Origin: JAJTFW01 sp046330075 | GTDB lineage: Bacteria; Bacteroidota; Bacteroidia; AKYH767-A; OLB10 | Assembly (NCBI GenBank): GCA_046330075.1 | Contig: JAXLTL010000001.1 | Span: 1,302,001-1,366,000 of the forward strand | Length of the DNA: 64,000 nt | Reading direction: 5' to 3' | Shown: piece by piece, positions 40,271 to 47,816 of the stretch | Position numbering within the stretch: position 1 is the stretch's first letter | Layout: every line of letters starts with the position of its first letter | The notes under the pieces: model-generated | Database searches by the model: none | Told to the model about the DNA's origin: nothing | What the model saw: only the letters and a program-made list of their open reading frames with translations | Made by a program: the position numbers and the translations under genes

Positions 40271-40313
40271 GAGCATTTCTGCCTGCGGCAGAAATGCTCT
40301 TAATTGGAGGTTT
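40257..40313 (+). terminator. 27-bp perfect inverted repeat overlapping the stop codon
   Basis: Arms 40257-40283 and 40287-40313 are perfect 27-bp complements around a TGC loop (inner part AGAGCATTTCTGCC and GGCAGAAATGCTCT). The 5' arm includes the last codons and TAA of the regulator gene. As RNA this is a very stable hairpin and a likely terminator or 3'-end protector, though no simple U-tract follows. Confidence 0.85.
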
Positions 40314-40372
40314 AAGGTTTAAAGTTTAAGGTTTAAAGTTTAAAGTTTAAGGTTTAAAGTTTAAGGTTTAAG
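40311..40372. repeat. Heptamer tandem array TTTAARG
   Basis: Nine near-perfect 7-bp units alternate TTTAAGG and TTTAAAG directly after the 27-bp inverted repeat. The array carries no coding sense. Confidence 0.9.
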
Positions 40373-40518
40373 TCCCGCTCGGAGAGCGCGATAGGGTTTT
40401 AATATTGAAAATTGAAGACTAAGATTCAAAGCTTGATTGTTAGTTTTAATTGAGGTTAGATTTTAAAGTTATTCCAGAAAGATGCTTCTTGATCTATCGA
40501 ATTAAAAAAGCTTCTCAA

Positions 40519-40754
40519 TCAGCCACCGGAAACCATTTAGCCACAGAGCTCCGCTCAGCCACCGGAAACCACTCAGTCACAGAGCTCCGCTCAGCCACCG
40601 GAAACCACTTAGTCACAGAGCTCCGCTCAGCCACCGGAAACCATTTAGCCACAGGGCTCCGCTCAGCCATCGGAAACCACTTTGCCACAGAGCTCCGCTC
40701 AGCCACCGGAAACCACTTTGCCACAGAGCTCCGCTCAGCTACCGGAACACCCGC
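40519..40754. repeat. 36-bp tandem array (six full units and a partial)
   Basis: Units start at 40519, 40555, 40591, 40627, 40663 and 40699, with a partial unit from 40735. Each reads TCAGCCACCGGAAACCA...CACAGAGCTCCGC. The TCAGCCACCGG part is the reverse complement of the GGTGGCTGA core of the neighbouring 113-bp repeats. Because 36 is divisible by three, frames stay open on both strands (SATGNHLATELR on plus), but there is no start context, signal or likely protein. Confidence 0.9.
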
Positions 40755-41311
40755 TTTGATGTCTTAAACTATTCAGCAATCGGTCGTATCTACAGCATAG
40801 AAATTTAACTGTCCAATTATAAAAATCCCCGGTGGCTGAGCGGAGCCGAAGCTACCGGGACACCTGCTTTGATGTCTTAAACAATTCAGCAATCGGTCGT
40901 AACTACAGCATAGAAATTTAATTGTCCAATTATAAAAACCCCCGGTGGCTGAGCGGAGTCGAAGCCACCAGAACACCCGCTTTGATGTCTTAAACAATTC
41001 AGCAATCGGTCGTAACTACAGCATAGAAATTTAACTGTCCAATTATAAAAATCCCCGGTGGCTTCGGCTCCGCACAGCTACCAGAACACCCGCTTTGATG
41101 TCTTAAACAATTCAGCAATCGGTCGTAACTACAGCATAGAAATTTAATTGTCCAATTATAAAAATCCCCGGTGGCTGAGCTTCGCTCAGCTACCGGAACA
41201 CCCGCTTTGATGTCTTAAACAATTCAGCAATCGGTCGTAACTACAGTATAGAAATTTAACTGTCCAATTATAAAAATCCCCGGTGGCTGAGCGGAGTCGA
41301 AGCCACCGGGG
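40755..41311. repeat. Five 113-bp tandem units, each with a terminator-like hairpin
   Basis: Units start at 40755, 40868, 40981, 41094 and 41206 (113, 113, 113, 112 and a last of ~106 bp). Each runs TTTGATGTCTTAAACAATTC, then GGTCGTAACTACAG and CCAATTATAAAAATCCCC, and ends in a hairpin built on GGTGGCTGAGCGGAG. Read on the minus strand, the GC-rich stem is followed by ATTTTTATAATT, so every unit looks like an intrinsic terminator for the metal-uptake operon that ends at 41340. The nearest is 41278-41311 (11-bp stem). Confidence 0.9.
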
Positions 41312-41339
41312 ATGTTGAATGTTAGCATCAAATTCTCAA

Positions 41340-41675
41340 TCAATCATGACCGCCTTTCTTGCAGCACTCTAGCAACTCTTTGTATGCTTTGGGGTCGGCG
41401 AGAACGACATCGGCATCATAGCCGGAACGGGAGATCGCCTGACGGATTTTATCCGGATTTGTTTTGTCGGGATTAAAAACGACAATTACATTCTTGGTGT
41501 CGAGATTCAGAACTGCTGTCTTAACACCTTTTACGTAGGCAAGGTCGTGTTCAATTTTCTTTTTACAGGTACTACATTGAGCACTGGTATGAATGGTAAC
41601 TGTATCCGTTGGCGACTGACCAAAACCAGTGTAGGATATCAGTGTTATCAGGAACAGAATTATAATATTTTTCAT
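41340..41675 (-). CDS. Periplasmic heavy-metal-associated (HMA) domain protein
   Basis: The 111-residue protein has a signal peptide (IIILFLITLISYTGFGQ) and a MerP/CopZ-like ferredoxin-fold domain with the metal-binding CxxC in TSAQCSTCKKKIEHDLAYV, then GVKTAVLNLDTKNVIVVF and RQAISRSGYDADV. A further Cys pair and His close the chain (ECCKKGGHD). It should bind copper or another soft metal in the periplasm. It lies 1 nt after the TonB receptor gene, so it probably hands metal on from that receptor. Confidence 0.88.
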   Translation of the reverse strand: MKNIIILFLITLISYTGFGQSPTDTVTIHTSAQCSTCKKKIEHDLAYVKGVKTAVLNLDTKNVIVVFNPDKTNPDKIRQAISRSGYDADVVLADPKAYKELLECCKKGGHD

Positions 41676-41676
41676 T

Positions 41677-43923
41677 TTAGTTTTTCTTAGATTGAATATT
41701 CAAACGGATACCGGCATAGATACGTCGACCCATGACCGGCCCCCAGACTTGTGTTGCATCGAAGTTATTCCCGAAAGGATTATCTGCTCCGAGAATTACG
41801 TGATGCTGGGTGTAATCAAGAAGGTTCTCACCTCCTATGTAGATTTCCCATACCTTAAAGATACGGGTAATTTGTGCCATTAACTGATAAAAAGACGGGG
41901 ATTTACTTACAATCGTTGCTTCATCAGACGAATTATGCTGATGGCCGGCTGCCATGGGCAGATTTTTTGGACCTTCCCATTGGAGTGTGGCATCAAATTT
42001 CCACTTTTCAGAGAAGTCTTTCCATGCAAGGTTAGCCAGCGCTTTGTTTCTGGCGACAAGCGCTTTGTTCACATCCTTAAGTTCCAGATAATCAGTTCGC
42101 ACATCGTCGATTCGCCATGCCAGTTTTACTACAAAATTGAGCAATGGCTCATAGGTAAAAGTTGCCTGTACGCTGTTTGCAGATGAGTTACCACGAAGGT
42201 TATAGAAATACACTTCTTCAGCGGAAGAATACTGATCGGTAATCCATTGATTCACGAACATCGTATGATAAGCATCCAGCATCAGCGAACCTTCTTTTCT
42301 CCACCATTTGAACCGGGTCGTGAAATTCAGTCCTGCATTCCAGGCTTCTTCCAGTCGGATCTTTTCAAGCATAACCAGTTTTTTTGCGCTGACGAAGAGT
42401 CCCAGGTTATCTGCATACACATTCGGGGTGCGGTAGCCCTTCCCTGCCGATGCACGCACAATCATCTCATCCGTGAAATTGTATTTAAGGTTTACCCTTG
42501 GAGTCCACATAAAACCGAACAGATTATGCTGATCAAATCTCACTCCGGCAATGGCTCCAAACTTCTCCTCTGCGCAACCGTAGGTATATTCAAAGTGGAT
42601 ACCGGGCACCATTTCTTCCCTCGTAAACACACTATCGTTTACCGACTCATCATAGAGATCATATTTATAATCGATACCTGTTTTGAATTTATGATCTGTG
42701 TTACTGATGATACTCATGTAGAGTGCATGCGCATACAAGGATGACTGTGTACCGTTATAGGTTTTCAGTCCGAAATACGCCTGCTGATCGTGAACAACGC
42801 CATCCAGCTGAAAACCCATCGACTTATGCGGTTTTTCCGGGAACACTTTGCCCATCTTGGCATATACCTCCGCCCTTCTGGTATCGATACCAATTCCATA
42901 CGCTTTTGTAGTGCGTTTATCACTTTCAGGGTCAAATTTCACCATCCCGCCCTGACGACTTTCCACCAGTGCTTTAAGGCCAAACTGTCCTTCCCATTGC
43001 TTGCCGGAATTGAAGTGCAGTCGATTGTAGAGATTCACCTGCGAATACAAAGGCATATCGATGAATCCGTCATCATTATGATCTATTTTATTTTTCAATC
43101 CGCTCACGTGGGCCATGAACATATAGTTCCACTTTCTCTTTTTCGGCAGTGTATAAATAGCATTGATTTCCCCTCTGCCGAAAGCATCCGCATACACATT
43201 CAGCGCCACCAGTGGTTGTGGTTTAAGCGGTTTTTTAAACTCAATATTAATCTGACCTGTGATCCCCTCGTATCCCGACGAAACACTGCCGGCACCTTTA
43301 CTGATCTGAATCGATTCCATCCAGGAACCCGGGATATACATCAATCCGAAAGAATTCGCCATTCCGCGGAGCGTCGGAATCGCTTCCCCCAGCATCTGCG
43401 TATAGATTCCGGAAAGACCCAGTAGCTGAATTTCCTTAGCGCCGGTAACAGCATCGGTATAGTTCACATCCACGGAAGGGTTTGTTTCAAAGCTCTCTGA
43501 GAGATTACAACAAGCCGCCTTCAGAAGTTCACCTTCATTCAGCAGTTCAATGTTCCGTGCCTGAAGAGTAGAAATTTCAGTAGTTTGCCGATTGGAAGTG
43601 ATCTCTGCGCTTTGCAAAGTAACACCTGGTCCGAGTTTAATACGAAGATCGGTGACCGGTGCATTGAGGCGAACTGTATCCGGAGCAAAACCCGTGAAAC
43701 TGGCAACAATCAGCAACGGGAACGAGCCCTCCGGTTCAAGAATAAAACTGCCATCAGAACGTGTCAGCACCGCTTTACCGGACGATATTTCAACGATTGC
43801 AGCACCGGGAATTTTTTCGCCGTTACTGCCATCTTCCACGGTACCGGATATAACTGCTGTCTGCGCAGCTAAATCACAGCAGAATATCCATGGAAGGAAT
43901 ATAAACAGGATGATTTTTTTCAT
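41677..43923 (-). CDS. TonB-dependent receptor, probably for a metal or metal complex
   Basis: The ATG at 43923 (MKKIILFIFLPWIFCCDLAAQ, signal peptide) gives 748 residues; an upstream in-frame start adds 42 non-conserved residues. A CarboxypepD-regulatory-like domain (~25-105, SGTVEDGSNGEKIPGAAI) precedes the plug (~125-235, ESFETNPSVDVNYTDAV, GSWMESIQISKGAGSVSSGYEGITGQINIEF) and a 22-strand-type barrel to the C-terminus (YAGIRLN). The operon with HMA and HYC_CC_PP-like proteins suggests copper or another metal; the plug's CCNLSE cysteines may also matter. Confidence 0.9.
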   Translation of the reverse strand: MKKIILFIFLPWIFCCDLAAQTAVISGTVEDGSNGEKIPGAAIVEISSGKAVLTRSDGSFILEPEGSFPLLIVASFTGFAPDTVRLNAPVTDLRIKLGPGVTLQSAEITSNRQTTEISTLQARNIELLNEGELLKAACCNLSESFETNPSVDVNYTDAVTGAKEIQLLGLSGIYTQMLGEAIPTLRGMANSFGLMYIPGSWMESIQISKGAGSVSSGYEGITGQINIEFKKPLKPQPLVALNVYADAFGRGEINAIYTLPKKRKWNYMFMAHVSGLKNKIDHNDDGFIDMPLYSQVNLYNRLHFNSGKQWEGQFGLKALVESRQGGMVKFDPESDKRTTKAYGIGIDTRRAEVYAKMGKVFPEKPHKSMGFQLDGVVHDQQAYFGLKTYNGTQSSLYAHALYMSIISNTDHKFKTGIDYKYDLYDESVNDSVFTREEMVPGIHFEYTYGCAEEKFGAIAGVRFDQHNLFGFMWTPRVNLKYNFTDEMIVRASAGKGYRTPNVYADNLGLFVSAKKLVMLEKIRLEEAWNAGLNFTTRFKWWRKEGSLMLDAYHTMFVNQWITDQYSSAEEVYFYNLRGNSSANSVQATFTYEPLLNFVVKLAWRIDDVRTDYLELKDVNKALVARNKALANLAWKDFSEKWKFDATLQWEGPKNLPMAAGHQHNSSDEATIVSKSPSFYQLMAQITRIFKVWEIYIGGENLLDYTQHHVILGADNPFGNNFDATQVWGPVMGRRIYAGIRLNIQSKKN

Positions 43924-43981
43924 GTGTAGAGATAATAAGTTAGCAGCCGGAATTTTTTCCTGCCTAAAGCACTTATTTATC

Positions 43982-44392
43982 TCAAATTCTGAATACACGA
44001 AGGTGGGTAATATCCGGTCCGGGTGGTTCCCCTTGTAACGCAATATCAAACGGGAATGATACCTCCCGACCCTCTAAAAGTATACAATGCTCGCCTGAAG
44101 ATTGTATGGCCAGTGTTAAAACATTGGGCGCAGGGCTGGGGGTCTGGTAAAGAGAATAGACAGGGATATATAGGAAAGAAGCAACCATTTTGCAGCAGGA
44201 CATTGCTCTGCCACCCGCATCTTTTTCAATTGAATCAATTGATTTACAATCGCTTTTGCAACATCCACCTCTTGTTTCGGTCAATTGTTGGGAAGACGTT
44301 GGAAGGCAATAATGACGTGAAAAGTTTACACCCGACATCAGCAACAAAATGATGATCAGCTTACCCGTTAATACTATGAGATTTTTCCTCAT
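43982..44392 (-). CDS. HYC_CC_PP-family small exported protein
   Basis: The 136-residue protein has an N-terminal hydrophobic signal (VLTGKLIIILLLMSGVNF) then the family marks: RHYCLP (HYC), GGCCKSDCKS and SCCKM (CC pairs), and GEPPGPDI near the C-terminus (PP). Such Bacteroidota proteins are found beside TonB receptors and HMA proteins; their job is unknown but the Cys/His content suggests metal binding. It is first in the operon with the TonB receptor (58 nt between) and divergent from eno. Confidence 0.75.
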   Translation of the reverse strand: MRKNLIVLTGKLIIILLLMSGVNFSRHYCLPTSSQQLTETRGGCCKSDCKSIDSIEKDAGGRAMSCCKMVASFLYIPVYSLYQTPSPAPNVLTLAIQSSGEHCILLEGREVSFPFDIALQGEPPGPDITHLRVFRI

Positions 44393-44492
44393 TCAGCATA
44401 CGAAATTACGACTTGAGTCAAATCATCCATGAAAAAATGCTGAAAGCCCCTATTTTGCTATTTTTACAGCATAAACCACGATTCAAAACAAT

Positions 44493-45782
44493 ATGAGCTT
44501 ACTTGTTGCCCTCCAGGCCCGGGAAATTCTCGATTCAAGAGGAAACCCAACCATTGAAGTTGAAGCATTTACGCAAAACGGCTATTCCGGCAGAGCTGCT
44601 GTTCCATCAGGGGCGTCCACCGGTAAACACGAAGCGGTGGAATTACGCGACAACGACAAAGGACGTTATCTGGGCAAGGGAGTAACCAAAGCGGTGAATA
44701 ATGTAAACACTGTAATTTACGAGGAAATTAAAGGGATGTCGGTTTTTGACCAACGAAGTATTGATCAAAAGATGATTGATCTGGACGGCACCGACAACAA
44801 AGCCCGGTTAGGCGCCAATGCTATTTTAGGAGTATCGCTGGCCATTGCCAAGGCGGCAGCTGCGGAAGCCGGAATGTCACTTTACCGGTATATCGGAGGC
44901 GTGAATGCCTGCACACTGCCATTGCCGATGATGAACATCCTCAATGGAGGAGCGCATGCCGACAACCGCATCGATTTTCAGGAATTCATGGTGATGCCAG
45001 CCGGAGCAGATTCATTTGCAGAGTCATTACGCATGGGTACGGAGGTATTTCATGCACTCAAAGGCGTATTGAAATCCAAAGGCCTCAGCACCAATGTGGG
45101 AGATGAGGGAGGATTCGCCCCCAATCTTCAATCCAACGAAGAAGCCATTCAGGCGGTACTCGAAGCGATTGAAAAAGCCGGATACAAAGCCGGAAAAGAC
45201 ATGTTTATTGCGATGGACGCTGCCAGCACAGAATTCTACGATGAGGAAAGCGGCCTCTATATCTTCAAAAAATCAACCGGCGATAAACTCACCTCCTCTC
45301 AGATGGTAGCATTTTGGGCCGACTGGTGCAAAAAATACCCCATCATTTCGATTGAAGATGGTTTAGCCGAAGACGATTGGAAAGGTTGGGCTGAGCTCAC
45401 CTCAGTACTGGGAAGCAAGGTACAACTGGTAGGTGACGATCTGTTTGTTACCAACTCCCGTCGTTTGCAGCAAGGAATCAGCACTGCTACAGCGAATTCC
45501 ATTCTGGTAAAAGTGAATCAGATCGGATCGTTAACAGAAACCATTGACGCGGTATCTCTGGCAAAAGAAAACAGTTATACGGCAGTGATGAGCCATCGCT
45601 CCGGGGAAACAGAAGACTCCACAATAGCGGATCTGGCGGTTGCGTTAAATACAGGACAAATCAAAACCGGTTCTGCCTCCCGCAGTGACAGGATTGCAAA
45701 ATACAACCAGTTATTGCGCATCGAAGAAGAGCTTGGCGATGCTGCTGTATTCAACGGACGCAACTTCAAGTATGTCCGTTAA
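44493..45782 (+). CDS. eno: Enolase
   Basis: The 429-residue glycolytic enzyme converts 2-phosphoglycerate to phosphoenolpyruvate. Visible family marks: AREILDSRGNPTIEVE, PSGASTGKHEAVELRD, the Mg ligands in AMDAASTEF, SIEDGLAEDDW and VGDDLFVTN, the catalytic Lys in SILVKVNQIG, and MSHRSGETEDSTIADLAVA and KTGSASRSDR. Length is standard. It is followed 12 nt later by a small membrane protein gene. Confidence 0.97.
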   Translation: MSLLVALQAREILDSRGNPTIEVEAFTQNGYSGRAAVPSGASTGKHEAVELRDNDKGRYLGKGVTKAVNNVNTVIYEEIKGMSVFDQRSIDQKMIDLDGTDNKARLGANAILGVSLAIAKAAAAEAGMSLYRYIGGVNACTLPLPMMNILNGGAHADNRIDFQEFMVMPAGADSFAESLRMGTEVFHALKGVLKSKGLSTNVGDEGGFAPNLQSNEEAIQAVLEAIEKAGYKAGKDMFIAMDAASTEFYDEESGLYIFKKSTGDKLTSSQMVAFWADWCKKYPIISIEDGLAEDDWKGWAELTSVLGSKVQLVGDDLFVTNSRRLQQGISTATANSILVKVNQIGSLTETIDAVSLAKENSYTAVMSHRSGETEDSTIADLAVALNTGQIKTGSASRSDRIAKYNQLLRIEEELGDAAVFNGRNFKYVR

Positions 45783-45794
45783 TTTTCAATAAAA

Positions 45795-46133
45795 ATGGCA
45801 CAGGACGAATACAACGATCAGGAAAATCCGGAAGAAGAACCTCTGGAAGGTCATCTTACGGAAGAACACGGAGACGGTCACCGGCACCGGCGGCGAAAAC
45901 GTGTTAAAATACGCAAGCGGGTGCGTATCAAGCGCAAATCCTCTCCCAAGAAAAAAGCAAAGAAAGTACTGGAGACGATAGCCTGGATCGTTATCATAGC
46001 CGCGTTCATCGTCACGATTGTAGTACTGGTACTCCAGCTCGACCTCAACTCAAAACACCGGAACAAGAACTCGGTTGATGCAGGTCACGGCTCCCCTGCC
46101 TTACTTCATGTCGAAAATCATCAATTGGCTTAA
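45795..46133 (+). CDS. Small single-span membrane protein with a highly basic N-terminal tail
   Basis: The 112-residue product starts acidic (QDEYNDQENPEEEPLEGHLTEEHGDGH), becomes extremely basic (HRRRKRVKIRKRVRIKRK, SSPKKKAKK), then has one transmembrane span (TIAWIVIIAAFIVTIVVLVL) and a short polar tail. Positive charges before the span predict a cytoplasmic N-terminus, which might bind nucleic acid or acidic lipids. The family is not recognised. It sits between eno and gltA. Confidence 0.7.
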   Translation: MAQDEYNDQENPEEEPLEGHLTEEHGDGHRHRRRKRVKIRKRVRIKRKSSPKKKAKKVLETIAWIVIIAAFIVTIVVLVLQLDLNSKHRNKNSVDAGHGSPALLHVENHQLA

Positions 46134-46210
46134 CCAAACGACTTGCCAGTTGTTATTATGCTTCATAACTTCGCTCACCCTTATACCCTTTGTATAATAC
46201 CAATAGAAAA

Positions 46211-47527
46211 ATGGACAGCTTAAAAGAAAAGTTCGCGCAGAAAGCACTCCCGATGGCCGATGAAATCAAGGCCATGATCAAAGAACACGGCAATATCGTG
46301 CTGGGTTCATATACCATTGAACAGGTTTACCACGGCATGAAAAGCATGATCGGGATGGTGACCGAAACGTCCAAACTGGATCCGGAAGAAGGTATTCGAT
46401 TCAGAGGATATTCCATTCCTGAGCTGCGGGAGAAGCTTCCCCGTGGGCAAGGTGGTGAGAATTTACCCGAAGGTATTTTCTACCTGCTCCTCACCGGCGA
46501 TCTTCCTACCACTGAAGATGCCCGCGAAGTGAGCAATGCCTGGGCGCGCCGCAGTCATGTTCCGAAGCATGTATTCGATATGCTCGATTCACTGCCGAAG
46601 GGTACGCACCCGATGACGCAGTTCAGTCTGGCCATTCTGGCTATGCAGACGGAGAGCAATTTCGCAGCTGCTTATCGCAAAGGAATCAGCAAGAAACAAT
46701 ACTGGGATCCGATGTTTGAAGACGTGATGAACTGCATCGCACGTTTGCCGAGGATCGCCGCTTACATCTACCGTCGTACTTACAAAGGCGGAGTTCATAT
46801 CGAACCGGACCCCAAACTCGACTGGGGTGCGAACTTCGCACACATGCTCGGCTTTGATGACGATGGTATGAAAGCACTCATGCGTTTATATCTGACCATC
46901 CACGTCGATCACGAAGGTGGTAACGTATCAGCGCATGCTACGCACCTGGTAGGTTCTGCGTTAAGTGATGCCTATTATTCACTTTCAGCAGGCATGAATG
47001 GTCTGGCAGGTCCTTTACATGGATTAGCGAATCAGGAAGTAGTGCGCTGGATCTACGATCTGCGTCAGCACTATGGTGACCGCATGCCATCTAAGGATGA
47101 GATTGCCGAATATGTAAAGAAGACACTGGCAGAAGGTCGTGTAGTTCCGGGTTACGGACATGCGGTACTGCGCAAGACCGATCCCCGATACATCGCACAG
47201 ATGGAATTCGCTCAAACGCATTTAGCCGACGACGAATTATTCAAGATCGTGCAGATGCTGTATGAAGTGGTACCGGAGATCCTGAAGTCGACAGGCAAGA
47301 TTAAAAACCCATGGCCGAACGTGGATGCACACAGCGGCGTATTGCTGATTCACTACGGCTTGACCGAATATGATTTCTATACGGTACTCTTCGGCGTATC
47401 ACGCGCAATTGGTGTACTGACCAGCTTACTTTGGGATCGCGCACTCGGACATCCGATTGAGCGTCCGGGCTCGGTTACGACAGAGTGGATGCGGGCGCAG
47501 ATAGAGAAATCGAAAGCGACAGCTTAA
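46211..47527 (+). CDS. gltA: Citrate synthase, eukaryotic-type
   Basis: The ATG at 46211 (MDSLKEKFAQKALPMADE) gives 438 residues; an in-frame TTG at 46190 is less likely. The enzyme condenses oxaloacetate with acetyl-CoA. Catalytic residues are in the segments HVDHEGGNVSAHATHLVGSA, GPLHGLANQE, VPGYGHAVLRKTDPRY and PNVDAHSGVLL. The N-terminal DPEEGIRFRGYSIPE resembles mitochondrial citrate synthase more than the NADH-sensitive proteobacterial type, as is usual in Bacteroidota. Its stop is within a long inverted repeat. Confidence 0.93.
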   Translation: MDSLKEKFAQKALPMADEIKAMIKEHGNIVLGSYTIEQVYHGMKSMIGMVTETSKLDPEEGIRFRGYSIPELREKLPRGQGGENLPEGIFYLLLTGDLPTTEDAREVSNAWARRSHVPKHVFDMLDSLPKGTHPMTQFSLAILAMQTESNFAAAYRKGISKKQYWDPMFEDVMNCIARLPRIAAYIYRRTYKGGVHIEPDPKLDWGANFAHMLGFDDDGMKALMRLYLTIHVDHEGGNVSAHATHLVGSALSDAYYSLSAGMNGLAGPLHGLANQEVVRWIYDLRQHYGDRMPSKDEIAEYVKKTLAEGRVVPGYGHAVLRKTDPRYIAQMEFAQTHLADDELFKIVQMLYEVVPEILKSTGKIKNPWPNVDAHSGVLLIHYGLTEYDFYTVLFGVSRAIGVLTSLLWDRALGHPIERPGSVTTEWMRAQIEKSKATA

Positions 47528-47568
47528 ACGAAAAACGGCGGATGAAACATCCGCCGTTTTTCGTTTAA
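47524..47568. terminator. 21-bp perfect inverted repeat at the gltA stop
   Basis: TTAAACGAAAAACGGCGGAT-G (47524-47544) pairs perfectly with 47548-47568 around an AAA loop. The 5' arm starts at the gltA stop codon; the T-run in the 3' arm makes it a plausible terminator in both directions. Confidence 0.88.
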
Positions 47569-47569
47569 A

Positions 47570-47745
47570 GTTGCAGAGATGCAGAGTTGCAGAGTTGCAG
47601 AGTTGCGGAGCGCTTGCGCCCCGAGCAAAGCCTCGGGGTTGCGGAGTTTCTAAGTTTCAGAGATGCAGAGTTGCAGAGTTGCAGAGTTGCAGAGTTGCGG
47701 AGTTTCTAAGTTTCAGAGTTTCAGAGTTTCAGAGTTTCCAAGCCC
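47570..47745. repeat. Octamer arrays (TTGCAGAG, TTTCAGAG)
   Basis: Two blocks of TTGCAGAG units (47571-47607 and 47662-47698) and a run of TTTCAGAG (47708-47738) are separated by a GC-rich hairpin (CCCCGAG...CTCGGGG, 47620-47640). With the hairpin at 47786-47815 this fills the gltA to cargo-gene gap. No gene is seen. Confidence 0.85.
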
Positions 47746-47785
47746 ATTCGTTTCTGGTTATTGGTTTGTGGTTATTGAATTCTTT

Positions 47786-47815
47786 CCGGTGGCTGAGCGG
47801 AGCCGAAGCTACCGG
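47786..47815. repeat. Interspersed hairpin element directly after a stop codon
   Basis: CCGGTGGCT (47786-47794) and AGCTACCGG (47807-47815) form a hairpin one base from the stop of the broken cargo gene at 47817. The same element and flanks recur at 53390-53419, and its core builds the arrays at 40519-41311. Confidence 0.85.
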
Positions 47816-47816
47816 T

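Noticed and set aside
40450..40767. Open frame with SATGNHLATELR repeats as a repeat-protein gene
   Set aside because: The 36-bp unit keeps frames open on both strands; there is no signal, no promoter and no non-repeat domain, and the unit matches the non-coding hairpin family.
40519..41311. CRISPR array
   Set aside because: Units are directly adjacent without unique spacers, and there are no cas genes in the window.
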